Source: Clostridium ljungdahlii DSM 13528 (GTDB lineage: Bacteria; Bacillota; Clostridia; Clostridiales; Clostridiaceae). From it: a stretch of 64,000 nucleotides of DNA. The DNA is taken from contig NC_014328.1 of assembly GCF_000143685.1 (NCBI RefSeq), forward strand, positions 434,001 through 498,000, read 5' to 3'. Made by a program: the position numbers and the translations under genes. The notes beneath the pieces are model-generated. The model did no database searches. It was not told the origin of the DNA and saw only the letters and a program-made list of their open reading frames with translations. This document shows positions 1 through 9,066 of the stretch, in pieces (the stretch's first letter is position 1; each line of letters begins with the position of its first letter).

Positions 1-1
1 A

Positions 2-493
2 CTTGAACCTTTAAAGATTAGTCCTAAAAATACGCATCCTACAAAAATTATGATTTTAGGTCAAACCATAGTATCTCTAGTATTTATTTTTGCAGGTTCT
101 CAGATATTCGTACACAATTTAGGCTCACTAAGCAGCTTCCTTGGAGTACCACCGCATATAATAGCATTGATACTCAGTCCTGTGGCAACAGAACTCCCGG
201 AGACACTAAATGCAGTTATATGGGTAAGACAGGGAAAGGAAAATTTAGCACTTGCAAACATCAGTGGATCTATGATGATTCAAGCTACTGTGCCAAGTGC
301 ACTTGGAATTATTTTTACACCATGGATGTTTGATAAAAGTCTGGCGCTTTCAGCTTTTATAACTTTTATAGCAATCTTATTTTTATGGATAACTTTAAGA
401 AAAAGCCATTTATCAGCTTGGAGATTATCTCTTAATGCCTTACTATATGTTGTTTTCATAGTTGGAATATTATTTATAAAAAGTTGTATATAG
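2..493 (+). CDS. Sodium/calcium exchanger family membrane protein, C-terminal part
   Basis: The reading frame is open to the left edge, so only the C-terminal ~163 residues are seen. They contain about five hydrophobic segments and the motif SPVATELPETLNA. This resembles the conserved alpha-repeat (ALGTSLPEL-like) of the CaCA cation antiporter superfamily, whose acidic residue helps bind the cation. A second conserved stretch, LALANISGSMMIQATVPSALG, matches the G-N-x-x-GS part of that repeat. The protein would sit in the cytoplasmic membrane and exchange Ca2+ or another cation for Na+ or H+. The ion cannot be told from sequence. No terminator is obvious after the stop. Confidence 0.75.
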   Translation, partial: LEPLKISPKNTHPTKIMILGQTIVSLVFIFAGSQIFVHNLGSLSSFLGVPPHIIALILSPVATELPETLNAVIWVRQGKENLALANISGSMMIQATVPSALGIIFTPWMFDKSLALSAFITFIAILFLWITLRKSHLSAWRLSLNALLYVVFIVGILFIKSCI

Positions 494-591
494 ATTATTT
501 TGTTTTTTTAGTTGGTAAATTAAATATTAAATTAAAAAAATTAATTGGGAGGATGAAAAAGTTTATTTTAAAAGTTATTGAGGATAATTTA

Positions 592-619
592 TTGACATAT
601 AGTATATTTAAACTATAAT
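592..619 (+). promoter_or_regulatory. Consensus sigma-A promoter of the Lrp gene
   Basis: TTGACA at 592-597 and TATAAT at 614-619 are both perfect consensus hexamers, separated by 16 bp. The start of transcription would be near 626, leaving a leader of about 140 nt before the Lrp-family gene at 766. The leader begins with a small imperfect hairpin at 629-649 (CTACACTT / AAGTGGTAG). No known riboswitch was recognised in it. Confidence 0.7.
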
Positions 620-765
620 AAAAATGTACTACACTTGGATAAGTGGTAGTATTCTAATGGAATAAATTTACATATAAATGTTTGCATTTTACTAAATTTA
701 CCTATAAGAGATATTCAGAACAAAATTGTTTTCGTCTCATTTTTTACATTATGGAGGAATAGAAA

Positions 766-1194
766 ATGGACATGATTGATCGTCAAATTGTAAAGTGCCT
801 GCAGAAAAATGGTAGGATTTCAATAAAAAAATTGTCAGAAATAGTTTGTCTAACTCCTCCTGCGGTCGCAGAACGCATAAGAAAGCTTGAAGAAGCAGAT
901 GTTATTATGGGATATAGGGCTGTTATTAATCCCCAGAAGATGGGAATGAATATAGAAGCTCTTATAAATATTACATTAAAAGCAGGTAAACGAAAAGAAT
1001 TTATTGATTTTGTAAGAAAAAGTAAGTGTATAGTGAAGTGTTATCATGTTACAGGAGGTTTTTCCATGACTGTTAAAGTAATAGTCAAAGAGACGTCCGA
1101 GTTAGAAACATTAGTAGGTAAAATTCAGCAGTATGGTAATACACAAACTCTTATTATTCTTTCTACTATTATTGAACATAAAGGAATTGTATAG
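766..1194 (+). CDS. Lrp/AsnC family transcriptional regulator
   Basis: A 142-residue protein of typical Lrp/AsnC length. It has an N-terminal winged helix-turn-helix (about residues 4-50, with DRQIVKCLQKNGRISIKKLSE) followed by an AsnC/RAM ligand-binding domain (about 65-140). Members bind amino acids, form octamers and control amino acid metabolism or transport. The start is set by GGAGG at 752-756. The gene faces an aspartase/malic enzyme pair and lies 3 kb before an amino acid permease, so regulation of aspartate or amino acid use is a reasonable inference, but the target and effector are not shown by sequence. Confidence 0.9.
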   Translation: MDMIDRQIVKCLQKNGRISIKKLSEIVCLTPPAVAERIRKLEEADVIMGYRAVINPQKMGMNIEALINITLKAGKRKEFIDFVRKSKCIVKCYHVTGGFSMTVKVIVKETSELETLVGKIQQYGNTQTLIILSTIIEHKGIV

Positions 1195-1205
1195 ATAATA
1201 TTTTT

Positions 1206-1240
1206 AAAGTCTGGAAGAAAACCAGACTTTAAATTTTTGT
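1206..1240. terminator. Bidirectional intrinsic terminator
   Basis: Perfect 9-bp stem AAAGTCTGG (1206-1214) / CCAGACTTT (1222-1230) with a 7-nt loop. It is flanked by T-rich sequence on the right and A/T-rich sequence on the left. It sits between the convergent Lrp and malic enzyme genes and can end both transcripts. Confidence 0.85.
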
Positions 1241-1245
1241 GTTTA

Positions 1246-2475
1246 TTATGATTGTACAAGCTTTTTAGTATGTTCTTCTACCATTTCAGGAGTGATGTCA
1301 GTTCTTCTTGCAACTCCACTTTCTATGGCAGCTTTTGCTACATAGTAAGCTACCTTTGGTGCTATCCTTGAGTCGAAAGCATCTGGTATAACATAATCTT
1401 CATTAAGTTCTTTTTCAGTTATTATGTCTGCTATAGCACATGCAGCAGCTATTTTCATTTCTTCATTTATTTTTGATGCTCTTACATCAAGTGCTCCTCT
1501 AAATATTCCAGGGAATGCAAGAACATTATTTATTTGATTTGGAAAGTCCGATCTTCCTGTACCAACTACTTTGGCACCTGCAGCTTTTGCTTCATCAGGG
1601 TAGATTTCAGGCTTAGGATTGGCCATAGCAAAAATGAGGGGATCTTTAGCCATTGTTTTTATCATTTCAGGAGTAATTACTCCAGGAGCAGATACACCTA
1701 TGAATACATCAGCTTCTTTTAGTACATCTTTAAGTGCACCTTTTATCATACTAGGATTTGTAACTTCTGCTAAGTCTTTTTTTGCAGCACTTAAATTTTC
1801 TCTATCTTTTGATATAGCACCTTTTCTATCGCATACAATAATGTTTTTAACTCCTCTACTTACAAGCAGTTTTGCAATTGCTGTACCTGCAGCTCCTGCA
1901 CCATTTATTATTACTTTTAAGTCTTCAAATTTTTTGTTTACTATTTTAAGTGCATTTATCATAGCAGCTAAAGTTACTACTGCTGTTCCGTGCTGGTCGT
2001 CATGAAAAACTGGTATATTGCAGACCTTTTTTAATTTATCTTCTATTTCAAAGCACTCAGGTGCTTTTATATCTTCTAGGTTTATTCCTCCAAATGTGGA
2101 TTCTATTAATTTTACTGTTTCTACAATCTTGTCAGGATCTTTGCTGTCAACACAAATAGGAAAAGCGTCTACTCCTGCAAAAGTCTTAAATAGAATAGAT
2201 TTACCTTCCATTACAGGTAAGCCAGCTGCAGCACCTATATTTCCAAGTCCCAAAACTGCACTGCCGTTAGTTACTACTGCTACATAATTTCCCTTAGAAG
2301 TATAATCGTATAAGGTATTATAGTCCCTGTTGATTTCAAGACATGGTTCAGCAACACCTGGAGTATATGCTAAGCCTAGGTCCTCTCTAGTTTTAACAGA
2401 TACTTTACTTTTAAGTGCTATTTTACCTTCATGTTCTTTATGAAACTTTAATGCTTCTTCCTTTAAATTGTTCAT
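1246..2475 (-). CDS. NAD(P)-dependent malic enzyme
   Basis: Converts malate to pyruvate and CO2 with reduction of NAD(P) (malic enzyme, short bacterial type, 409 residues). The N-terminal malic domain contains LAYTPGVAEPC with the likely catalytic tyrosine, GLGNIG and MEGKSILFKTFAGVDAFPI, where a lysine would act as general base. HDDQHGTAVV follows, then a Rossmann dinucleotide site VIINGAGAAGTA and the C-terminal FAMANPKPEI and FPGIFRGALD motifs. The ATG at 2475 was chosen because AAGGAGGT lies 6 nt upstream; an upstream in-frame start at 2514 would run through the terminator hairpin. It follows the aspartase gene on the same strand. Together they would take aspartate to fumarate and, via a fumarase encoded elsewhere, malate to pyruvate. 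Confidence 0.93.
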   Translation of the reverse strand: MNNLKEEALKFHKEHEGKIALKSKVSVKTREDLGLAYTPGVAEPCLEINRDYNTLYDYTSKGNYVAVVTNGSAVLGLGNIGAAAGLPVMEGKSILFKTFAGVDAFPICVDSKDPDKIVETVKLIESTFGGINLEDIKAPECFEIEDKLKKVCNIPVFHDDQHGTAVVTLAAMINALKIVNKKFEDLKVIINGAGAAGTAIAKLLVSRGVKNIIVCDRKGAISKDRENLSAAKKDLAEVTNPSMIKGALKDVLKEADVFIGVSAPGVITPEMIKTMAKDPLIFAMANPKPEIYPDEAKAAGAKVVGTGRSDFPNQINNVLAFPGIFRGALDVRASKINEEMKIAAACAIADIITEKELNEDYVIPDAFDSRIAPKVAYYVAKAAIESGVARRTDITPEMVEEHTKKLVQS

Positions 2476-2503
2476 ATGTAAACCTCCTTGTATGATAAAA
2501 AAT

Positions 2504-2549
2504 ATTTCCAGCAACCAAAATAACTAATGAAGAACAGGTTGCTGGAAAT
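2504..2549 (-). terminator. Intergenic terminator/attenuator between aspA and the malic enzyme gene
   Basis: ATTTCCAGCAACC at 2504-2516 and its exact complement GGTTGCTGGAAAT at 2537-2549 form a 13-bp stem. On the minus strand the stem is followed by ATTTTTTATC, the T-run of an intrinsic terminator, only ~15 nt before the malic enzyme ribosome-binding site. It should reduce read-through from aspA. A second small hairpin, ATAGGTTT/AAACCTAT at 2561-2579, directly follows the aspA stop. Confidence 0.75.
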
Positions 2550-2580
2550 TATATTACGTTATAGGTTTTCTAAACCTATA

Positions 2581-3990
2581 TTAAGCAAATTCATATTTTT
2601 TTAATTCCCTAGGTTCAGTCATACTTATAGGATCTAGTATACGATCTAATTCAGATTCTTTTAAAATACCATTTTGAAGTATGATTTCTTTTACTGGCTT
2701 TCCTGTTTTTATAGCACTTTTTGCAATTGAGGCAGCCTTTTCGTATCCAACATAAGGGGTAATGGCAGTAACTATACCAACACTATTATCCACTAACTTC
2801 TTACATCTATTTGTATTTGCTGTTATACCTGAAATACAATTTTCTGTAAAAGTTTTTACACCGTTAGTAAGGGTTTCTATGGATTCAAATAAGTTGAAGA
2901 ATATAACTGGCTCAAAGGCATTTAATTCCAGTTGACCAGCTTCAGCAGCCATTGTTATTGTAACATCATTTCCTATAATATTAAAGGCCACTTGAGTCAT
3001 TACTTCTGGAATTACAGGATTAACTTTTCCCGGCATTATGGAAGATCCGTTTTGTTTTGGTGGAAGATTTATTTCTTCTAAACCAGTTCTTGGACCTGAT
3101 GACATAAGCCTTAAATCATTTGCCATTTTGGATAAGTTAACGGCACAGGTTTTTATAGCACCAGATACTGACACAAAACCATCTAAATTTTGTGTGGCAT
3201 CTATCAAATCATCAGCTTGTTCTAATTGTATACCAATAATATCACTGAGTATAGGTACTACTGTATTCATATATTTATTATCTGCATTTATTCCAGTACC
3301 TATTGCAGTACCACCTAAATTTAATACTTCTAATTCTTTTTTTGCGGCTTCAAGTCTTGAGATATCTCGTTTTATAACGGAACTATAAGCTTTAAATTCT
3401 TGTCCTAATCTAATGGGAACTGCATCTTGAAGCTGAGTTCTTCCCATTTTTATAATATTATTGAATTCTTTTGCTTTCATATCTAAATTCATATCTAATT
3501 TCTTTAGTTGTTCTATAGCTTTTAAAAGAAGTTTTAAAGCAGTTATTTTTCCTGCAGTTGGGAAGACATCATTTGTAGATTGTCCCATATTAACATGGTC
3601 ATTAGGATGTACAATTGAGTAGTCTCCTTTTTTTCCACCTAAAATTTGAATAGCTTCATTTGCAATTACTTCATTTGCATTCATGTTTGCAGAGGTACCA
3701 GCTCCACCTTGAATAGGGTCTAGTATGAATTGATCTTGCAAATCACCACCGAGTATTTTATCACTAGCCTCAATTATTGCTTTTTCAATGTTTTCATTTA
3801 AAAGACCTGCTTTATAATTAGCTATAGCTGCTGCCTTTTTTATTTGAACAAGGCTTTTTACAAGCTCTGTATTTAATTTATATCCAGTTATATTAAAATT
3901 TTCAGCTGCTCTCAATGTCTGAACTCCATAATAAGCCTCTGTAGGTACTTCCTTTGAACCGATGGAATCACTTTCAATTCTAAAATCCAT
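2581..3990 (-). CDS. aspA: Aspartate ammonia-lyase (aspartase)
   Basis: Deaminates L-aspartate to fumarate and ammonia. The 469-residue length and the order of motifs match the class II fumarase/aspartase superfamily: GTSANMNANE (98-107), HPNDHVN (128-134) and the mobile signature loop GSSIMPGKVNP (315-325) with the catalytic serine. The segment MGRTQLQDAVP (about 182-192) has the aspartase-type TQLQDAVP, whereas fumarase C has THLQDATP, which is why aspartase is preferred. The ribosome-binding site AAAGGTGGGG supports the ATG at 3990. It is upstream of malic enzyme on the same strand, divergent from an amino acid permease and near an Lrp regulator, which suggests an amino acid fermentation unit. 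Confidence 0.9.
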   Translation of the reverse strand: MDFRIESDSIGSKEVPTEAYYGVQTLRAAENFNITGYKLNTELVKSLVQIKKAAAIANYKAGLLNENIEKAIIEASDKILGGDLQDQFILDPIQGGAGTSANMNANEVIANEAIQILGGKKGDYSIVHPNDHVNMGQSTNDVFPTAGKITALKLLLKAIEQLKKLDMNLDMKAKEFNNIIKMGRTQLQDAVPIRLGQEFKAYSSVIKRDISRLEAAKKELEVLNLGGTAIGTGINADNKYMNTVVPILSDIIGIQLEQADDLIDATQNLDGFVSVSGAIKTCAVNLSKMANDLRLMSSGPRTGLEEINLPPKQNGSSIMPGKVNPVIPEVMTQVAFNIIGNDVTITMAAEAGQLELNAFEPVIFFNLFESIETLTNGVKTFTENCISGITANTNRCKKLVDNSVGIVTAITPYVGYEKAASIAKSAIKTGKPVKEIILQNGILKESELDRILDPISMTEPRELKKYEFA

Positions 3991-4249
3991 AAATATTCCC
4001 CACCTTTATTTTTAAATTTATAAATTGTAAATACTTTTTCTTTTAACTTAATAATAATCCCTTAATTTAAAACAGTAAATAAAATTAAGAAAACTCCGTA
4101 ATAATGAAAATAAATCACTATATTTAGTTTATAAAAATTAGAAAAATATAGGGTTAACTTAAAAAATTAAGGTGGTAATACAACTGAATGTTTTTTAAAA
4201 TTTAACAAATACTATCTTTAAGATTATATAGGCTTGAGGTGGTATATTA

Positions 4250-5677
4250 ATGAAAAGTGATCATAAAGGACTTTCAGCAGTTCAGCTTACAATGATGGCT
4301 TTAGGAACTGTAATTGGTGGTTCATTTTTCCTAGGTTCTGCTGTGGCTATTCATGCATCAGGTCCTTCTATTATTATTGCTTACATACTAGGCGGAATTT
4401 TAGTATATTTTATTCTTTCTGCACTTTCTGAGATGACTGTATCTGACCCAGCTCCGGGATCTTTTGCTACCTATGCAGGTAAAGCTTTTGGACGTGGAAC
4501 TGAATTTATGGTGGGATGGGTTTATTGGACTGGAATGGTTCTAGCTATGTCCAGTGAAGCAGCAGCAGTATCAATTTTAATTCGCAGATGGTTTCCTAAG
4601 GTATCTATATCCTTAATTGGAAGCATTGTTATTATTTGTATTACGCTACTCAACTTGTTGGGCGCAAGTAAATTGAGCAAGCTTGAGAGTGCCCTTGCTT
4701 CTTTTAAGATAGCTGCCATACTATGTTTTGTTATTATTGGCATACTTCTAGTTACAGGGTTAATAGGTGGAGTTTCACAAGTTAAATTAGGTCAATTGGG
4801 GAGAGAACCTTTTTTTGCTGGGGGAATAAAAAGCATTGCAGGAAGTATGCTTATAATTATGTTTGCCTATGCTGGTTTTGAGATAATTGGTTTAGCTGCT
4901 TCAGAAACTAAAGATCCTAAAAAGGTAATTCCAAAAGCTATTAGATATACTGTGTTAAGCCTTGTTGGTCTTTATATAGTTTCTGCGGCTGTAATTATAT
5001 TTCTAATTCCTACGGCTGCCATTAGTGAAAATGTAAGTCCTATGGTAGCAGCCCTTAACAATTGGGGAATGGGTTGGGCAGGTAATGTTATGAACATAAT
5101 AATGATTACTGCTATACTTTCTACAATGTTAGCAGCTATGTTTGGACTTGGAAGGATGATTCGGTCTCTTGCAGATAGAGGGCATGCACCTGCATTATTG
5201 AGGGATAAAAAGGATGTGCCTTATAGAGGAATGATGCTTTCGGGGTTTTCTATGCTTTTGGGACTCATAATAGGGCTCTTATTTCCAAAGGTTTATTTAT
5301 TCTTAGTAAGTTCAGGAGGTTTTGCTCTACTTTTTACCTATGCGATTATTGTAGCTTCCCATATTCGTTTTCGCAAAAGAAACTTACAGGAGTTAAAGAA
5401 AAAAGCGTATCCCTATGGTTCATTGATTACTTTAATAAGTCTTGTCGTTATCATTGCAAGTATGCCTTTTATTTCAGGGCAAACTTCAGGTCTTGTAGCT
5501 GGAATTATAATTATAGCTGTATACTTATTTATATATTTAGGTGTAGAAGTCTATAAAAGAACTAGGAAAGCTATAAATGAGAATAATAAGTTAAGTGTAA
5601 AAAAGCAAATAGTTGATTTACTTACAGAGTTTTCTGAGGAAATTACTAATCATAAGAAAGATAAAAAAGGAGAGTAA
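4250..5677 (+). CDS. Amino acid permease, APC superfamily
   Basis: A 475-residue integral membrane protein with about 12 predicted transmembrane segments. The first segment carries the APC-type substrate-binding motif GTVIGGSFFLGS (residues 19-30), and MFAYAGFEIIGLAASETKDPKK (about 204-225) is the conserved TM6-loop signature. It probably imports an amino acid by proton or sodium symport or by exchange. The C-terminus is a charged cytoplasmic tail. GAGGTGG lies just before the ATG. Its place opposite aspA makes aspartate or a related amino acid a plausible substrate, but specificity cannot be read from sequence. Confidence 0.88.
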   Translation: MKSDHKGLSAVQLTMMALGTVIGGSFFLGSAVAIHASGPSIIIAYILGGILVYFILSALSEMTVSDPAPGSFATYAGKAFGRGTEFMVGWVYWTGMVLAMSSEAAAVSILIRRWFPKVSISLIGSIVIICITLLNLLGASKLSKLESALASFKIAAILCFVIIGILLVTGLIGGVSQVKLGQLGREPFFAGGIKSIAGSMLIIMFAYAGFEIIGLAASETKDPKKVIPKAIRYTVLSLVGLYIVSAAVIIFLIPTAAISENVSPMVAALNNWGMGWAGNVMNIIMITAILSTMLAAMFGLGRMIRSLADRGHAPALLRDKKDVPYRGMMLSGFSMLLGLIIGLLFPKVYLFLVSSGGFALLFTYAIIVASHIRFRKRNLQELKKKAYPYGSLITLISLVVIIASMPFISGQTSGLVAGIIIIAVYLFIYLGVEVYKRTRKAINENNKLSVKKQIVDLLTEFSEEITNHKKDKKGE

Positions 5678-6047
5678 TTATATGTGAGTAATTTCAAATA
5701 AAAGTTTTATTCTATTTTTTATAATCTTGGTTCCCCATGAATATTTTTAAATTAAAAATAAGACATAATAAATATTTTGTTTAATTTATTATAACATAAT
5801 ATAGTCTTAAATCCAGTTTTTATTAAAATATTTACATAAAAGTACCATAAAGGATAACATTTATTTACTTATGGTGTAATTTTGTGTAAATTTATGGATA
5901 AAATTTGCTATTAATAATAAAAAAATTTATTTAATTTCACAATAATATGACAAAATATTTATTATGTACTAATAATGTAAATTATATTTTATAGTACCAC
6001 AGTTTAATTAAAATGTTTAATATAGAATGGAAGGGAATAGTGAGGAT
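5678..6047. other. Gene-free AT-rich spacer
   Basis: About 350 bases between the permease and the signalling protein. The sequence is very AT-rich with many short A or T runs and no clear long hairpin, riboswitch motif or conserved repeat. A promoter for the downstream gene probably lies here, but no convincing -35/-10 pair was found. Confidence 0.5.
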
Positions 6048-7196
6048 ATGATCAAGGTAAATCAAATAGACAGTGTAAAAGAATTTGCTAAAGTTCAAGC
6101 AAATTTAGTATCTGGTGGAGTTGTATACGGAATTATAGAAGGTGATACCATGAAATGGGTGCAGTCTTCAGATTCATTTAGTTTGGATGTATTTCATGTT
6201 GGTAAAAAATTTGATAGTAATAGTACATCTCTTACTGCAATTCGTGAAAAAAGAGTATTGTCTCAGAAAGTTCCTCGTTCCGCTTATGGAATGAGACTTT
6301 CAATAACTTCAATTCCTATAGTGGACGAGCATGATAAGGCTGTTGGTGTTTTTTCTATGGCTTTTCCAAGATTACATCCTGTAGCAAAAGCTTTTGAAAA
6401 TTTTGCACCGATGTTAGCTGAAATGTTTTCGGAAGGTGTTTTTTTATGCTTAACTGATCTTGAAAAGTTTGTAAGTATACAATCTTCAAAACAATTTAAT
6501 ATTAATTCTATAAAAATAGGAGATGAATTTGAATCAGATTTTATCAGTAAAAAAGTGATAAGTACAGGAAAATCCAAAGTTGAAAAAATAGATGCTGTAA
6601 AGTATGGTACTCCTGTTATGATGTTAGGTTATCCACTAATTGATGAAGATTCAAATGAGATTGTTGGTAGTTTTGTTATAGCTATGCCAAAGGAGACTGA
6701 AGCAGAGTTACGTAATATGTCAGGCAACCTTACGGAAAGTATAACAGGGATATCTTCTGCTATTGAAGAATTGGCAGCATCAGCATCACAAATACATAGC
6801 AATGAACAGGAACTTAATAATGATATAAGTCAGATAACAGAATTATCAGAAGAAATAAATAAGATATCTTCTTTTATAGAGGATATTGCAAATGAAACAA
6901 AGATGTTGGGACTAAATGCTGCTATTGAAGCTGCTAGAGCAGGACAAGCTGGTAGTGGCTTTGGTGTAGTGGCAAATCAAATAAGAAAACTTTCTGAACA
7001 AGCTAAGAGTACCGTGCCTAAGATTAAGAAATTAACGGATAGCATTAAAGAAAAGGTAGATGGATCTAGCAAGAAAAGTAAGGGATCTCTAGCTTCAAGT
7101 CAGGAACAGGCTGCTGCGACTGAAGAAATTACTGCAAGTATAGAAGAGATAACTACCATGTCAGAAAAATTAAGTGAAATTGCACTTAAACTTTAA
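6048..7196 (+). CDS. Soluble methyl-accepting chemotaxis-type signalling protein
   Basis: A cytoplasmic chemoreceptor-like protein with no transmembrane segment. The first ~225 residues contain two similar alpha/beta sensor-like modules (each ending like [17 protein letters not shown] and [17 protein letters not shown]), resembling PAS/GAF-type folds. A short MCP signalling coiled coil follows, with the near-invariant hairpin tip [20 protein letters not shown]. It should couple to CheA/CheW arrays. The signalling domain is shorter than in transmembrane receptors. Two starts are possible, 6027 and 6048. The latter is preferred because AAGGGA lies 11 nt upstream, while nothing suitable precedes 6027. 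The gene stands alone and ends in repeat element A1. Confidence 0.8.
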   Translation: MIKVNQIDSVKEFAKVQANLVSGGVVYGIIEGDTMKWVQSSDSFSLDVFHVGKKFDSNSTSLTAIREKRVLSQKVPRSAYGMRLSITSIPIVDEHDKAVGVFSMAFPRLHPVAKAFENFAPMLAEMFSEGVFLCLTDLEKFVSIQSSKQFNINSIKIGDEFESDFISKKVISTGKSKVEKIDAVKYGTPVMMLGYPLIDEDSNEIVGSFVIAMPKETEAELRNMSGNLTESITGISSAIEELAASASQIHSNEQELNNDISQITELSEEINKISSFIEDIANETKMLGLNAAIEAARAGQAGSGFGVVANQIRKLSEQAKSTVPKIKKLTDSIKEKVDGSSKKSKGSLASSQEQAAATEEITASIEEITTMSEKLSEIALKL

Positions 7197-7206
7197 TCCT
7201 ATAGAG

Positions 7207-7452
7207 TCTCTAAACGAAAAATCAACTTATACTCTGAATATTTTTTACAACCTTCAGCTCCTTAAATATTTTGATAAGGCTAAGGAAAAAATTTAAAAAA
7301 ATATTGAGAACTTTTGAAAACTCGTACCTCAAACAATTCAAAAGTTCTAGGTTTTTTAAGAATTTTTTCCTAAGACTTATATACAAAATATTTGAAAGAG
7401 CTTCATTGTTGTAAAAATATGCCTGCGTATAAGTTGATTTTTAAGTTAGAGA
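7207..7452 (+). repeat. Long-hairpin repeat A1 (3'-end element)
   Basis: A 246-bp imperfect palindrome starting 11 nt after the preceding stop codon. Outer arms: AAAAATCAACTTATAC near 7217 and GTATAAGTTGATTTTT near 7428. Inner stem: GAACTTTTGAA / TTCAAAAGTTC around a loop AACTCGTACCTCAAACAA at 7319-7336, followed by a T-run. It shares outer arms, stem and loop with copies A4-A8. Confidence 0.85.
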
Positions 7453-7480
7453 TTTATCCTCATATGATTATTCTAAATAA

Positions 7481-7551
7481 AATTTGAACTTATAAATACA
7501 GATATGCTGACAAAATTGAAAGCACATTTAAAAAATTTTTAAATTTAATGA
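7481..7551 (-). repeat. Remnant of a type B hairpin repeat (B0)
   Basis: The sequence around ATGCTGACAAAATTGAAAGC matches one arm of the type B elements (for example at 62970 and 41295). The loop and the other arm are absent. It lies immediately upstream of the sigma-factor gene and may contribute its promoter sequence. Confidence 0.6.
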
Positions 7552-7602
7552 AGTGTTTTTTGTTTCTGAATCGTTATAGTAAGTGTAAGGATAAAAAGGG
7601 CG

Positions 7603-8115
7603 GTGATGATTATTCAAAGAGACGAATTTGCAAATTATATAAAACAATATGAACGCTTAATCATTACTATATGTTTATCTTTTACAAAAAATTATTTTGA
7701 TGCGGAGGATTTGGCACAACAAACTTTTCTGGCTGCTTATAAAGATTATGAGAAATTTCAAGGAGAAAATTTTAAAGCCTGGCTCACTAAAATTGCTGTA
7801 AACAAGTGTAAAGACTATATGAAAAGTCCTGCACGAAAAATAAATAGTTTAACTGATCAAGAATATGAATGTTTGGAAGACAAGAAAAGCTGCATTGAAG
7901 ATACTGTGATAGAAAATGATACTTCACAGAAAATACATGACTTGTGTAATAAATTAAAGGAGCCTTACAGGACTGTAGCCATAAATTATTTTTGTAAAGA
8001 TATTAAACTTTCTCATATGGCTGAATCTACGGGTCAAAAACTAAAAACTCTGCAGACACGTTTGTATAGATCAAAAAAATTATTAAAAGTTTTATGGAAG
8101 GAGGAGTTTATGTGA
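7603..8115 (+). CDS. ECF-type RNA polymerase sigma factor
   Basis: A 170-residue sigma-70 family protein with only regions 2 and 4, the ECF layout. Region 2 includes FTKNYFDAEDLAQQTFLAAYKD and FKAWLTKIAVNKCKDYMK. Region 4 includes EPYRTVAINYF and the recognition-helix part LKTLQTRLYRSKKLL. It directs RNA polymerase to a small regulon, often for envelope stress. The start is GTG at 7603 or ATG at 7606; AAGGGCGG lies just upstream of both. The stop overlaps the anti-sigma start by 4 bases, a sign of translational coupling and of a standard sigma/anti-sigma pair. Confidence 0.92.
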   Translation: MMIIQRDEFANYIKQYERLIITICLSFTKNYFDAEDLAQQTFLAAYKDYEKFQGENFKAWLTKIAVNKCKDYMKSPARKINSLTDQEYECLEDKKSCIEDTVIENDTSQKIHDLCNKLKEPYRTVAINYFCKDIKLSHMAESTGQKLKTLQTRLYRSKKLLKVLWKEEFM

Positions 8116-8561
8116 GTGAAATACTGTTTGATGAAAATGGACATTTAACTAAAAAATCCATAAAGTGCCTTAAGGACGGTTCCTTAAAAAGTGAGGAAAG
8201 CATTATGATTTTAGATCATGTTTCTGAATGTGAAAAGTGTAGTGCCTACATTGCTGATGGTTTTGATGATACTGAACTTGTAAAAGCTCCTTCTGGATTT
8301 TGTGATGAGGTAGAGAATAAAATAAAAAAGAGAAAGAGCAGTGAATTTATTTTTTACTCGCTTAGAGTTTCAATTGCAGCTTGTATGGCACTCATGATTG
8401 TTTTTTCAAACACATTAAATTTTATAGTAAATACAAAAAAAGTAGTAGGTATTGCACCGCCAAATTTAAGTATTGTAAATTCAATAAATACGAATATGAG
8501 TAATTTTTCTCAGAAGATAATTAACATGGAGGGTTTTAATAATGAGAATGAAAAAAGGTAA
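8112..8561 (+). CDS. Zinc-finger anti-sigma factor (membrane)
   Basis: About 149 residues. Near the N-terminus is LDHVSECEKC, the H-x3-C-x2-C motif of zinc-binding anti-sigma (ZAS) domains, which bind and hold the partner ECF sigma factor. One hydrophobic segment (about residues 82-105) would place the C-terminal part outside the membrane. The GTG at 8112 was chosen because AAGGAGGAG ends six bases upstream and the start overlaps the sigma-factor stop. The gene overlaps the next one by 20 bases. Co-transcription and direct control of the sigma factor are inferred from this arrangement. Confidence 0.82.
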   Translation: MSEILFDENGHLTKKSIKCLKDGSLKSEESIMILDHVSECEKCSAYIADGFDDTELVKAPSGFCDEVENKIKKRKSSEFIFYSLRVSIAACMALMIVFSNTLNFIVNTKKVVGIAPPNLSIVNSINTNMSNFSQKIINMEGFNNENEKR

Positions 8562-9066
8562 GATTTCAACATTTATTTTTTCACTTTTACCTGGCGCAGG
8601 GCATATGTATATGGGATTTATGAAAATGGGAATATCTTTTATGTCAGCTTTCTTTTTTGTAATATTTATAGCTGGTTGGCTTAACATAGGTCCTCTCTTG
8701 TTTGTTTTACCTCTTATTTGGTTTTATTCCTTTTTTGATTGTGTAAACAAACGGTATTCTTCAGATGAAGAATTTTTAAATTTAGAAGATAATTATTTGT
8801 TTTCACTTGATAAGCTATTGAAAGTTGATCAAAAAGTATTTACAAAGCAGAGATTATTTGTAGGTATAGTATGTTTATTCCTTGGGTTGTATTTAATATG
8901 GGATAACGTAATGAATACTTTATGGGGTCATATTCCAAATGAGGTGTATGAGATGCTGTCTGATGTAACAAGAACTGCACCTAGAATAATTATAGGTATT
9001 GCAATAATTGCTGCAGGTATAAAACTAATTAAAGGTAAAAAGAGGGAGATGGATGAAGATGTTTAA
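8542..9066 (+). CDS. Multi-pass membrane protein of the ECF operon
   Basis: A 174-residue protein, not assigned to a named function. It has a short basic N-terminus (MRMKKGKISTF), a Gly-Pro-containing hydrophobic stretch (LLPGAGHMYMGFMKMGISF) like that of small TM2-type membrane proteins, two further strong membrane segments near residues 30-65, and two at the C-terminal half (about 105-125 and 148-165). GGAGG lies 9 nt upstream. It overlaps both neighbours, so it belongs to the sigma/anti-sigma operon and is probably an envelope-stress membrane protein. Confidence 0.7.
   Translation: MRMKKGKISTFIFSLLPGAGHMYMGFMKMGISFMSAFFFVIFIAGWLNIGPLLFVLPLIWFYSFFDCVNKRYSSDEEFLNLEDNYLFSLDKLLKVDQKVFTKQRLFVGIVCLFLGLYLIWDNVMNTLWGHIPNEVYEMLSDVTRTAPRIIIGIAIIAAGIKLIKGKKREMDEDV

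Noticed and set aside
1534..2287. Several plus-strand frames opposite the malic enzyme gene
   Set aside because: Shadow frames without ribosome-binding sites or family motifs.
4202..4230. TTAACA-N17-TATATA as promoter of the amino acid permease
   Set aside because: The predicted transcription start would lie in the ribosome-binding site, leaving almost no leader. It is too weak to call.
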